Assembly: GCA_026075535.2 (NCBI GenBank) | Contig: AP026544.2 | Coordinates: 2,046,001 to 2,110,000, forward strand | DNA length: 64,000 nt | Origin: Tricholoma matsutake | Lineage: Eukaryota; Basidiomycota; Agaricomycetes; Agaricales; Tricholomataceae | Direction of reading: 5' to 3' | Shown: positions 45,436 through 55,673 of the stretch, piece by piece | Layout: each line of letters begins with the position of its first letter | Position numbering within the stretch: the stretch's first letter is position 1 | Notes under the pieces: model-generated | Told to the model about the DNA's origin: nothing | What the model saw: only the letters and a program-made list of their open reading frames with translations | Databases searched by the model: none | Program-made: the position numbers and the translations under genes

Positions 45436-47511
45436 AAGGCACCTTGTGAAAATGAATATCTAGCCATTGTGAATGCTTTTCTGGCATCGAAGGCATGTGA
45501 TAGGACTAGAGTAGCTGCCATTGCATGTGCGCGACATGGATGTTATGCACCCAATGCATTGGTAGACTTGTTCCAGGGAGAACAGCAAAAGAACATTGAC
45601 TTTGCTTTCCTTCAAGCACTGAAGACTACCAGGGTTGACCCTCAACAGGGAGTAATGCTGATTTACGACATTGTCTGCCAGTACATCATCTACCTTCTGG
45701 AGCACATTGGTCCACATCTTCCAGCTGACCTCACCATTGACCAGGCCATTGGGCTTATGCATGTACATGGTCACAAGGACAAATGCTTTTTTTGTTATGC
45801 TCCATCTTTCATTCCAGGCTCTGGCATTGTTGTAGCAGGAGAAATATTAGAGTCCCTGTGGTCATCACTAAATTCCATTTCCCCAACAGTCAGGACAGCG
45901 ACCTTGCCACATTGGGCAGAAATGCTCGATGATCATGCTACAGACTCAAATCACAAGAAAATGCTTGGCATGACCACTATGCTGTGTGCAAAATCTCAAG
46001 AAGCCCTTGAGATCTCCATGCAACTCGGCAAGCACCATGCTGACCTTACAGCAGCATTTGGTCAACAGGTGGTCCAAAGATGGGAGGATGAAGTGACTGC
46101 AGCAGAATTGCTCAGGCTGACAGATGTTAAGGACATGGATATCTATGCCACTCTGGGATCAGGAGTGGGAGTGGGAACAGCATTGGCATTGGCAATGGCA
46201 ACAGGAGCGGCACTTGCACTGGTTCAATCTGCGGTTGAGGATTGGATTGATTTTGCAATCATGTTCAACAAATGCAGTAAGTACTGCCTAACATACTCAT
46301 ATATCACAACTCATTGTTGGCATACACCAGTATTGAATTATGAGACAAAGTCCGCCAACTTGGTACATCACCAAATGTTTCTGACATGCAATCTGTTGAA
46401 ATGGAAAGGGAAGCTCTCGAATCCCACATGGAAACCTTAACAGATTTACAAAATGCTGCCAATGTTGCTGACCATGACATTGCTCCATCACAAATCAGCC
46501 ATTACAATGTTGACAACTCTGATGACTTAGACCCTTCAGATGAAGACACACTTACAGCATTGGGGCCTTCACATCTTCCAGCTGACAGAAATGCTATTCC
46601 AGTTGAGGAGCAACAAGTATACCTCCCATTTAATGGCCATCTGGCAGAGGTGGAGATTCAGCTCAGGAAGAATCAAGCAAGCCGACTGCTGCATTGGCTG
46701 TGGGAGCTCATGGTGGACAAGTTGTTTCAATATTCACACATTATTTGAGCGGCCCCAAGAAAGGTAGTTTGCACATGAGCACAAGCCACTGTCCAGGAGT
46801 TGGTTAACAAAATTGCCCTGCATTCCCAAATGTATAACCATTGCTGAAGCAGATTGGTGGCACTGGATTGTGACACTGACACCTTAAATATGTTTCAGTG
46901 GTTAAAAAAGGATGACCTCAATGCTAGCACAGCTATTCTGAACCCAAATATGCCTGGCTCCACTAATATTCATCTGTCCTGGATTTGGCATAATTCTCAC
47001 ATTTGGACTGGTGTTACTGCCTTCCCCAATGCCACTGCCACTGCCATACCCACTGCCATACCCGCTCCCACTCCCATTCCCACTCCTGCTTCCTTTAACG
47101 GCCCCGCTCCCAATCCCGCCGATCAATTCTGGGAATGTACATCTATTTTGTGGCTATTTGTTTGCATTGCACTGAACTTCTTGCATAGTCAGGCGAGTAC
47201 ATTGGCTTCGCTTGCAGGCTCAGAGACATAGATGGAAGGAGGAATTTCTGCTGGTCACATATGAAATGCAGTGGACTGTGTGGTATTTCATTTATCACAG
47301 TGAATGGTGGCAGTCAGCCTTGCACTCAGAGAATACCTTGCCTGGCCCCCTAGCCTATGCTAACCACCAGCGGGCTTTATGGCATGAATTAGCATTCAGG
47401 GCTGACACCGCATTTATATCAGCAAACATCGATTACATCTCCCCCTCTATGACCCTCTACTACATAAACTCAATCATCTTTATCTCTAACCACAATCAAC
47501 ATGTCAAATAA
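45436..47511 (+). pseudogene. KDZ transposase, catalytic and C-terminal part, right copy
   Basis: Follows the acceptor CCCCTTTTGCAG (45424-45435) with KAPCENEYLAIVNAFLASKA and the same catalytic motifs as the left arm (DIVCQY, HxxxC, GEILESLW). It continues at 46386-46748 (acidic linker, RKNQASRLLHWLWELMVDKL) and 46854-47511 (RHRWKEEFLLVTYEMQWTVW). In-frame stops between these blocks and the upstream TGA make the gene non-functional as it stands. A Gly/Val/Ala run in the ORF is encoded by GGAGTGGGAGTGGGA DNA, as in nearby microsatellites. Unlike the left copy it is preceded by the N-terminal half. Confidence 0.8.
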
Positions 47512-47754
47512 ATGTCTCTCAGTCTTCAACCCTTTTTCTTTACAATTGGGGCCAAAAGGTCCACTCCACATGTGTACACAGCAGATCATTTGGTATGCAG
47601 AGTCCTGTTTCCATCAAGTCCTGTTGCACATGCAAGGGGCAAATGTCTTAAAGCAAAAATGGATGCAAAAGGTTCTATATTGTGAGCTTGTAAGCAGGAT
47701 CTTTTATGAATCAAGTAAGAGATTCATCACTCAAAAATATTGCAGCTGTGCATC

Positions 47755-48311
47755 ATGTCTCAAATTGGCTTTGCCACATCAATTTGCCTGGTGTTCGAGG
47801 TGCTGATCCTGCTTCGTCCCTTGGCTGACAGTCTTGCTGAGGTAAACTTCGACCACCTACCACTAGATTCCATCCATCCCTCTTGGCCATGTTGGATGAT
47901 GGTGTCCCCCCCGAACTTACAAGCAGTCTAGTGCCCTCATATGCCCTGGACTGCTGGAGACATCATAGCGAACTGGCAGCAGACAGCATTATGGGCATTG
48001 ACACCCTGGATCACTGCCTTGATCACCATAAGCAGTACTTCACTGAGTCTGACTCACTGGCTCCTGCTTCCCAAGCTGTTGCTGCTCCTGCTGCCAATTT
48101 CCAATCCTGCATCAACTTCCAGGGTCTCTTGAATGATATGCTGCATGAAACACGCCATACGCTTCAGTTTATAGATGGCTGCAAATCATCAGCAGATGCT
48201 GCATTGAATGCCAATGTCAGGAAACCAGCAGCGTTACACTGAGTTCATGAGCTTGCCCTGCTGATGGAGCTCCAGGCTGCACCACAGGCTTTGGCAACAG
48301 GATCAAAACCC
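47755..48311 (+). pseudogene. Second ORF of the KDZ element, right copy, truncated
   Basis: Same sequence as 39144-39700: FEVLILLRPLADSLAEV, then after a shift WRHHSELAADSIMGIDTLD to the TGA at 48241. It is cut at 48311 by the Gypsy LTR terminus, so the basic and acidic C-terminal parts present on the left are missing here. Confidence 0.6.
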
Positions 48312-49478
48312 TGTTAAGAACTGATCCATAAGAGCTCGTCAAACCCAGTGGGTGTCGATAGCTGAGTTGGTTATTCAACACGAAGGAGGAGTCAAAGAAG
48401 CAATGGGCGGACCACAATCAATAAGGGTTTGGACAGGGGTGGAATGGTCAGGCATGGTTAATAGAGTGATTAGGGAGTCAGGGTTGGACAGAGCAGACAT
48501 GTTGAGACAAACATAGGCAGTCAAATGGGTAAGGTCAATGCAACCCCCAGTTCCAATGGCTGTATCCTGAGGGTTGCAGACTATTTTCTGAGTCTGCAGA
48601 TTCAGGAATCACAGTGGAAGCATGGGCTCTTGTCGCTTTAGATTTTGGGCAGTTTCCTGCTACATGCCCTTCCTCACCGCAATAGAGGCAAAGTATTTCC
48701 CTCATGTGACGTTCTTGTTCTTCCACAGTAAGCTTCCCATTCTTCCCCAACTTATCGGAGATGGCCAACTTGGAAGTGTTCTTTGTTGTGGAAGACTGCT
48801 GGCTGGAGGAGCTACCCTGGGTGGAGTTTGAAGAGGATTGATTGGTAGACTGGGAGGAACTTTAGGGAGTGTCCTTCTTGACAGGGTTGGAAGAGTTACT
48901 AGAACTCTTAGTTTTGAAGCGGGTTTCATCCTCTTGCATCCAGTAGATATCATCGCAGTCCTGTGCTTTCAAGCACAGTTCTGCAAGACTATCAGGTTTA
49001 CCACCCCAAAGGACTTCCATGCGAAGTCGGAGTGGAAGACTGTGGAAATAGTGGTAATGGAGGGCTGCATTCCAATTGACTCTAGAAGCTAACTCACAGA
49101 AGTCAATGTTATACTTTGTGATACAACCACCTTTTTTCATTGCTAAGTTGGAAAGGGCTTTTTCTGCATCTCCGACTGTGTCGTGTGGGCCAAAGTTGCT
49201 TTCAAGCTTGGCAAGGAAAGCTTCATAATCCCACATCCAGTGTGCAGAATCAGTCGGGTCATTAAGACCAGGTTCAAACCAACTGAGAGCTGATCCCTTG
49301 AGATAAGAAAGGATAAATATGATCTTTTTCTCATCAGAAGAAAATACATGTGGGCAGTCTAGTATTGCCACTGGCTCAGCTGAGGTTTTTCAATAAAATG
49401 GCTATAGCATGCCAGATAAATTTCCTAAATTCACCAAGATATTTGAGCATATGGATGGGCCCATAAGCTGAGGGGTTG
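48312..49478 (-). mobile_element. Internally deleted Gypsy remnant (gag, protease, LTR tip)
   Basis: Reading on the minus strand: a gag N-terminal piece (AYGPIHMLKYLGEFRKFIWH, 49470-49365), gag core (HVFSSDEKKIIFILSYLKGS, LSWFEPGLNDPTDSAHWMWD), an intact CCHC knuckle [14 protein letters not shown] and a protease start with LIDCGPPIAS. Then it fuses straight to about 45 bp of LTR 3' end (ACCCACTGGG...TTCTTAACA). Pol, most of the LTR and part of the protease are deleted. The LTR tip forms the junction with the KDZ right arm. Confidence 0.8.
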
Positions 49479-49591
49479 TCTGCAACATTAGTTGAACTGA
49501 TCAATTGTCCCTGAGTTATTTAATAAACAAAATTTGGCTTGATGGCTCAGCTTGAAATGAAAGCCGAGTGAATAAGTCAGGAATGGGGGAC

Positions 49592-50188
49592 TGTCAAGAC
49601 CAATTCCTCCAACTGGATTTCTGATCATTTCTGCCCCAATTTCCAGCTGCCTTGCAACACTGCCCACCTCCTATCAGCAGCACTGCCTAACAGGCAAAAT
49701 TCCCTCATTTCCAATTACATGAAACAGTTTCAGGAAATGCCTCAGAAGCTGGTTTGCAATTATCACAGCCTTGGAAACCCCTATCATCTCCGGACTTTAG
49801 TATTTAAGCTAGCTACCTTCATTTTGTATCACCAGTTTGTAAATCAACAAAGTCACCCATTTAATCCAACAAAGTTCAACCAAGTCCCTCAGTTTAATCC
49901 AATTCTATCTTCACCTCCCTTCACCTCTTTCTAAGTCTTCTCTACACCTATACTTGTCCTCACCAGATAACCTCCAGACCTCCAATCTTCCCTGCTCACC
50001 TTCATTTGAAATTAGGACACTTGACGAGGAGAAGGGCACAGTTTCTTATAAACTGAAGCCAAGTCCTTTCTGCCCAATTTAATCTTCATCCCGGATTTCC
50101 TTCAGGATCCCGCTCCTGCCAGTCAGTTCTACCGTTCTGGGTCCAACTGGAATTCCGACATCTTTCCCTCCCGACTCAGAACTTAACA
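49592..50188 (+). mobile_element. Gypsy LTR, opposite orientation to its left neighbour
   Basis: TGTCAAGACC...AACTTAACA, 597 bp, preceded by the polypurine-like GGAATGGGGGAC and containing GAAATTAGGACACTTGACGA. Flanks GGGAC and GGGAT agree at four of five bases, so a solo-LTR insertion with a decayed duplication is possible; the polypurine tract instead suggests a 3' LTR. Confidence 0.75.
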
Positions 50189-50337
50189 GGGATTCAATCA
50201 AATAATGTTGGCAGAAGACCCCTTGGCTTATGGGCTTGTCCATATGCTCAAATATTCTAGTAAATTTAGGAAATTTATCTGGTATGCTATAGCTATTTTA
50301 TTGAAAAACATCGGCTGAGCCAGTGGCAACACTAGGT
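50189..50337 (+). pseudogene. Gag N-terminal fragment
   Basis: Encodes AEDPLAYGLVHMLKYSSKFR and KFIWYAIAILLKNIG, the same peptide as the minus-strand piece at 49365-49470 (about 85% similar). The two copies form an inverted pair around the LTR, i.e. two Gypsy remnants lie head to head. Confidence 0.55.
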
Positions 50338-50607
50338 AAACTTTGCACTCCCCCCCGTATTCCTATCGGAGTCCTAGGAGGTTTTCCGATAAGAGTCCAA
50401 TCAGAGTCCTACTAGTCTGACACTAGTCCTAGGAGTCCAATAGGAATCCGATCGGAATGTATCTTGATGACCATGTACTTTTATTTCCAAGAAATTCCTA
50501 GTAAATTCCGAGTAAAGTCCTATGCAATTCCAACAGGTAGTAGTCGGAATACCATACCATTTCGGAAGACTTAACTTGATGAAAGTGCTTACAAAATAAA
50601 TGGGCAG

Positions 50608-50688
50608 AGCAGGAATGAACTCTAGACCTTGGGATATAAGTGACATGACTACCAAACAAGTGCTCAACCAGTTGAGCCACAGGAGCAT
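50608..50688 (-). promoter_or_regulatory. tRNA-like module, type 1 (copy DE)
   Basis: Minus strand GCTCCTGTGGCTCAACTGG and GGTCTAGAGTTCATTCC; same type as the BC and A modules, facing outward. Confidence 0.5.
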
Positions 50689-50773
50689 TAATAAATATGT
50701 AATATAAAGTCCATTTAAAGCACTTAGGATTAGTTCACTTATTTTTAACCTCTCTCACAAGAGCTCGAAAAAA

Positions 50774-50930
50774 AATTGTTGAGCCCTCGCATCTTTGCGA
50801 GGGAGTAGATAAATATAGATTTAAAAAAAAACCCCATGCAAACACGAGGGGGAGAATTAATTATACTATTTAATTATACTATTTTAAATTCTACAAAAAA
50901 AACCCACCCCCCTGTGAAACGGGGGGGAGG
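50774..50930. repeat. Three C/G-run hairpins (copy DE)
   Basis: CCCTCGCA-TCT-TTGCGAGGG (perfect), a decayed CCCCATGCAAACACGAGGGG, and CCCCCCTGT-GAA-ACGGGGGG. Stems differ from those in the BC copy while pairing is kept. Confidence 0.7.
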
Positions 50931-51072
50931 GGGTGGTGGTGCATTGTGTTGGCTGTCTCATCAGCCCTGTCCCGTCGTTTCCCCTCCCTCTTGTCTCTGT
51001 CGTGTCTCGCCTCCCTCACCTTGCCTCCCCCGTGGCTTCCCTCCCCTCCCTCATCGTTCCACCCACCGTCCA

Positions 51073-51505
51073 CCCCACGAGCAGTTGCTCGCGAGGCTGG
51101 TGGTGGGTGGTGCGTCGTATGTTGGTGGGGGCATTTGTCCATCGTCCCCTCCCTCCCTCCCCCTCCCCTTGAACACCCTACAAGCAGATGCTCGTAGGCG
51201 TGCATGGGGTGGGTGCCGCCGTTGTCTCCCCTTCTGGTCGTCGTCTCCATTTCCCCTTGTTGTTTCGTCACCCTTGTCGTTCATCCCCCTCGTCGTCTGC
51301 ACCCACAAACCACCCTACAGGCAGCTGCTCATAGGCATGTTGTTTGGTGCCATCGTCGTCCCTCCATGCCGTTCCCGTGTTCTCGCACCCCATATACACC
51401 CCGCGAGCAGTCGCTCACGGCGGTGATGGGGGGTGCTGGATGTCATTGGTGTTGTGGGGGGTCCATGCACTCACGATTCACCCTACGAGCAGCAGCTTGT
51501 AGGCA
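51073..51505. repeat. Five GAGCAG palindromes (copy DE)
   Basis: CACGAGCAGTTGCTCGCG (51076), CTACAAGCAGATGCTCGTAG (51178), CTACAGGCAGCTGCTCATAG (51314), CGCGAGCAGTCGCTCACG (51402) and CTACGAGCAGCAGCTTGTAG (51483). They are spaced about 80-135 bp. Outer stem bases covary between units. Confidence 0.8.
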
Positions 51506-51732
51506 TGGGGTGGGTGCGTTGTCAGTTCGTCAGTGACATGGCTCGAGGGGAGGGGTCAGGTGGTGCTTACCGGGCAGGTATTCCTCTTCTGGGGTCTCCT
51601 AGTGTTGCTCCTCATGCTCCTGACCATGATCAATACCCTCACATCCCATTTTGATGGGGAGGAGGCGGGTTGCCAGGGGCATCGTTGGGTGTGGGTTTGG
51701 CTCGCGTCAGTCCATCATTACTCATGTAGATT

Positions 51733-51836
51733 AGAACCTAGAAACAAAACAAATGAATTAGTTAGTTTACAAAAGTAAAAAATGAATGAAAAAAAAAAAC
51801 TTACTATGGCCCAAATGACAATTGCATCATTTGGGC
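51733..51836. repeat. A-rich block with GGCCCA hairpin (copy DE)
   Basis: GATTAGAACCTAGAAAC, TTAGTTAGTTTACAAAAG and a run of A lead into GGCCCAAATGACA/TGCATCATTTGGGC (51808-51836). It is the equivalent of 31840-32188, present once here and three times there. Confidence 0.7.
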
Positions 51837-52080
51837 GTTGTTCGGCGTCGAAACCAGTCATTTCCGGTCTTGGGGGCTCGTCTAGAGATGGGGGTGAAGT
51901 GGTAGTGGTGGGAGTTGCTGGGTTGAGGTGGTTGAGGTGGGGGGATGGAGGTGTTGTGCTTATCGTCGTTGGTGGTGGTGGTGGGAGTTGATGAGCTGGC
52001 AGGTGTGATGACGTGGCTATGTGCTTTGTCATCACACCCGTGGGAATGGTATGTAGTGTAGTATGATCACTTACCTGTAA

Positions 52081-52162
52081 TGACTGTTTAGCCTAATGGT
52101 ATTGTAGTCAGTTTACACTTACATAATCTTCTGTAGTCAAGTGTTCAATTCTCGTCTGTGCG
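52081..52162 (+). promoter_or_regulatory. tRNA-like module, type 2 (copy DE)
   Basis: TTTAGCCTAATGGTATTGTA (A-box region) and AAGTGTTCAATTCTC (B-box like). Weaker than the others but in the same position and orientation as 32424-32500. Confidence 0.4.
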
Positions 52163-52474
52163 TTTAATTTTTCATACTATATTACTAAGCAAGGCTGCTT
52201 TCATTCCTATTGGAATCCTATGTTGTCTGATGTCTTAGCATAACTTTGGACTAGTCCTATGTGATTTATATGATCAGAAATTCCTAGGAAATTCTGATAG
52301 TCCAATCGGACTCTGATTGGACTACATCGGACTGGACTAGGACTAAATGTGCCATTTCATGTCAATTTGGCTGGTGAAAATGACATCGGAATATGGTTGG
52401 ATTCCAATCGGAGTCCGATCGGAATCATCGGAATCATCAGATTCCTATAGGAATATGGGGGGGAGTGTAAAGAC

Positions 52475-54430
52475 CTCGTTGGTGTAATGATAGGAGTTGA
52501 CAATAAATCTGTTTGTTTTAGCCCATGATTCCCAGCTACCATCAGCAATACTATGGCTCAGCACCACACAGGCTTTGTCAATGCATATATAATTAGGGCG
52601 TGATTCTTCTGTTGGATATACTGTCTCCAAAAAGTGCATAATATTAGTGGGTGATTCTGATTTCACAAATTTTGCCCAAGCAATGACAACTCCACATGGT
52701 GCACATATTGTTTCAACACAGTAAAAGTGGCGTGGCATGAAGTAGGTTGCATACTGCACATCAGGTGCTGGTTGGTCATCAGGTTGTCCAATTGAGTCTT
52801 GAGCAGGTTGCCATGGTAGATTTTCACCAGGCCTATGCAGCATCCTTCAAAAGCCAGACAGCTGTTTGCGAGAATGGTTACTGAGATATCTCTTCCACAT
52901 TTCCTCATGATCTTGACATGCATTTGTCCCATGAACTTTCTGGTTTTCACATCCTTGAACATGGCATGTGGCCCCATGTTGTTGTTCATGCAGAGCACAA
53001 AAACCCCCACCTCTTGCATTTGCCAACTCTGCAGTGCAGTCATCATATGCACAATGCTAATTATCAAAAAAATATTATAAGTGATCAATTTGTATTTGCC
53101 AGTAGATGTTCCATACCGGGGGTCCAAAGACAATTCCATCAACAACAGCCATTGTCACATCTCGAGCAGTTGAATCCTCCACTTCCATTCTTTGTCCAGC
53201 TGATGAACCCTGTTGCAAATTATCACCTGCACTCTGTGATACAGGTATATTATTGCTTTCAAGAGTTGCAGTTGGATCACTGATGGCAGTGAGATCAGAT
53301 GTTTGTCTGTATGGATGAGTGCAATCTGAGCAGTGGTGGTCTTTGGCTGCCAGAATAATTCCATCTTGTCCCAGAGATAAGAATGCCTCCCTGGTCACTT
53401 CATCAATTGCTAAGCCATCACGAAGTGTGAGATCAGTTCCATATGGAGAAGCAACTGTCCAAATAGACTCCTGAACAAATGCTTGCCACACCTGGTGGCA
53501 TGTCACCCTATTGAAATTGACAGTTTGATGCTTTTCAAAGCTGTTATTCCAATATTCTGCATATGCTGAAGCTGATGCATGGAAATTGTAGATGCCATTC
53601 AAGACACCATGAGAAAATGCCTGGTCCACCCATACACTCTGACTTATCTTGAGGTATCAGGCAGAATTCAGATAAACCCTGCTATATTGATGTGCCTCCC
53701 CAACTTCAACTGCCCGTTCATGGTCTGCTGAATATTTGGTCTTGCAGGTTAAGCATTCCCCAGTCAAAACAAAAACATTTTCATGTATTACTGAATTCTT
53801 GATCAGTGTGACTTGAGGAATATCCTGTGTTTGGATGGCCTGGTGTAGTGCCCTTGAATTGCAATTTGCTGTTTCACATTCCATTGAGTTGGGACAAAGA
53901 ACATGTACTGGCTGGATCAATTTATGGGATATGGGTTGTAGTTGCTTTTGCAGATGTCCATGTGCATTGTATGGATGCAAATTCAAAAGTTTTGCAGCTG
54001 CATCAAGCTTGAGGCTGAGTGCAGTAATTTCTTGTTCAGCATCCATGTTTTTGTCAACCTCCTTCATCTTCAAAGGCCTTTGCTGATTGTTATCCATATT
54101 TTCTTTGATTGCCCATGCAAGACCCTTGATCCAACCTGATGCCATGACACGATTTTCTCCTTCACATTGAATGTATTGCTGCCAGGCATGGAGATTCAAC
54201 AACTCAGGATTTTCAGTCAATGAAAACAATAGGACAAGCACTGCTGATAGTGATGTTTTAGAGCTGAAGTGTTGGCTGATAAATTGACTGAAGACTTTGA
54301 ATGTGATATTTGGGAAAGGATCCTCTCCTGCTGGCATTGCAGAGGCAATAGGAATAAATGCTGACAAAACCACCCAAGTCCAGATGTGCCAGGGTACAAG
54401 ATTTATGGCCAATACAAGGATTTTGGAAAC
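52475..54430 (-). pseudogene. KDZ-type transposase with CxC5 and CxC6 clusters, truncated
   Basis: Frame 54412-53657 has the CxC5-like cluster CPNSMECETANCNSRAL and GECLTCKTKYSADH. Frame 53629-53075 has the CxC6-like HHCSDCTHPYRQTSD. After an intron a further cluster CAYDDCTAELANARGGG, FCALHEQQHGATCHVQGCE, ACQDHEEMW leads to a TGA (52847-52849, Arg expected) and HRPGENLPWQP. It then continues with SRPNYICIDKACVVL, GSWESWAKTNRFIVNSYHYT, a catalytic-core stretch of this KDZ branch. The gene is cut at HYTNE by TIR element DE, losing its C-terminus. It is a different KDZ lineage from the CxC2 gene at 43.7-47.5 kb. Confidence 0.8.
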
Positions 54431-54521
54431 CAGAGCCAGGATGTGGCTTATAATCCAAGTTGATACTATCCAAGTACTGCAAAGAGATCATATAATTATT
54501 GATCATTTTGGTTTATCATCC

Positions 54522-55200
54522 CTACTTACTGGGCCTTTTTGCTGGTATTCTTTTTTTTATGCACCCTTTCCTTCCCCTTCCCCTTTCCCATTTCCATTTC
54601 CTTTTCCATCTTCTTTTCCTTCCTCTTTTCCTTTCCTTTCTCTTTTCCTTTCCTTTCTCTTTTTCCATCTCTTTTGCTTTTCCCTTCCCCTTTTTCTTCT
54701 TTTTCACCAATTTCCCATCCTCATCCTCATCCTCAAACTCCAAGGGCCCACCATTCAACAGCCAAGTATTCAAATCAGTGAAGGTATATGAAATCTTCTT
54801 GAACCACCAAATGCCAATGTCTTCCTCATCAGTCTCCCCCTCCAACCATGCCACCATCTGTGGATAAGCAGCTACCTTTGTGAAATATCGACGATAGTGA
54901 GAATGGAAATATGATTTGGAGACGAAGATTTCAATGAGGTCAGTTTTTGTTGGTCACTTGATTTCCCAAGTCCCATTCGCCACCATGTCATTAACAGTAT
55001 GACTGGCAACAAGAAATGCCTTGTACTTTTGATATGCAATCTTGAGTGACACATCACCAGTACCTATCAGGTTGGAGGGAATATCAAGGATGCGAATAAG
55101 CTGCAACTTGAACATGTCGACTGTGGGGGCCATACGTCCAACATATGGAGGGGGTTCTGAGGTTGATGCAGACACAGGACCCTGAGATGCTGAAGAAATT
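54522..55200 (-). pseudogene. KDZ-neighbour protein remnant with Lys/Glu-rich tail
   Basis: Reverse frames give PPYVGRMAPTVDMFKLQLIR, LKIAYQKYKAFLVASHTVND, then by frame change DLIEIFVSKSYFHSHYRRYF, TKVAAYPQMVAWLEGETDEE and ISYTFTDLNTWL. A long K/E/R run follows, encoded by polypyrimidine DNA on the plus strand (54545-54710). The motif order suggests one protein broken by at least one frameshift. Similar proteins occur beside KDZ genes; function unknown. Confidence 0.4.
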
Positions 55201-55673
55201 GGTTCATCGTCAGTCTAATTTAATGGTGAGAAGAAGATTTTCAAATCAAGAATAAAATCTCACAATCAGTAACCTCAAACAAAATTGATTATTGATAACT
55301 TTCCACTGCCACTGCTGTGTTGTATCATCCTTTAACAGCCCAAAAATCATCCTCATAGACAAAAATCCACTGATTTTTCTCTAAAAATCCCAAAATAAAT
55401 TTATCCACCAAATATTTATTTTAATTAATGACTTACTGGAAACAGGAGAATATTGAATGCCAAGTTTCTTCAAAACTGGCCCCAAGGTTGGTGTTACATG
55501 ATGGCTAAGGGTCATGTATGGCTCAGAAGTATCAGGGTTACCATGTGACCAGAACACAAAAACTTTCCCTATTATTCTAGGTTATTATACTTGGGTATGA
55601 TGATATTAATAAAGAAGAATTCACCAGTAGTTGGGGAAATATCCCCCTCATATTCGATATGATCAGCAATGTT
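55201..55673. other. No gene; possible intron or spacer
   Basis: AT-rich sequence separating two same-strand coding remnants. No splice pair was followed with confidence. Confidence 0.35.

Larger units (their letters stand above)
45331..48311 (+). repeat. Inverted duplication IR1, right arm
   Basis: Mirror of 39144-42124. The outer edge coincides exactly with TGTTAAGAAC, the terminus of a Gypsy LTR remnant. The inner edge lies 16 bp inside the KDZ intron (45315-45435). Spacer between arms about 3.2 kb. Confidence 0.95.
50342..52471. mobile_element. TIR element (copy DE), 2130 bp
   Basis: Ends TTTGCACTCCCCCCCGTATT and (complement) TTTACACTCCCCCCCATATT. Internal order is the same as in 30743-32747. 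Subterminal zones at both ends use TCCGATCGGAATCC / CCTAGGAGTCC words, unlike the CCAGGAATCC of the other copy. The right end interrupts a CxC5/CxC6 KDZ gene after HYTNE; the left end lies in Gypsy gag. Flanks (AAAC and GACC) do not match, so one side was rearranged after insertion. No ORF of its own is credible. Confidence 0.75.

Noticed and set aside
50836..51536. Several long overlapping plus- and minus-strand frames (Cys/Ser/Pro-rich) as a gene
   Set aside because: They overlap in all frames over GC-rich palindromic DNA inside a TIR element and change composition with the repeats; no domain or consistent frame across copies.
54499..54867. Plus-strand Phe/Ser/Leu-rich frame as a transmembrane protein
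   Set aside because: It is the antisense of a Lys/Glu-rich coding tract (polypyrimidine on the plus strand).
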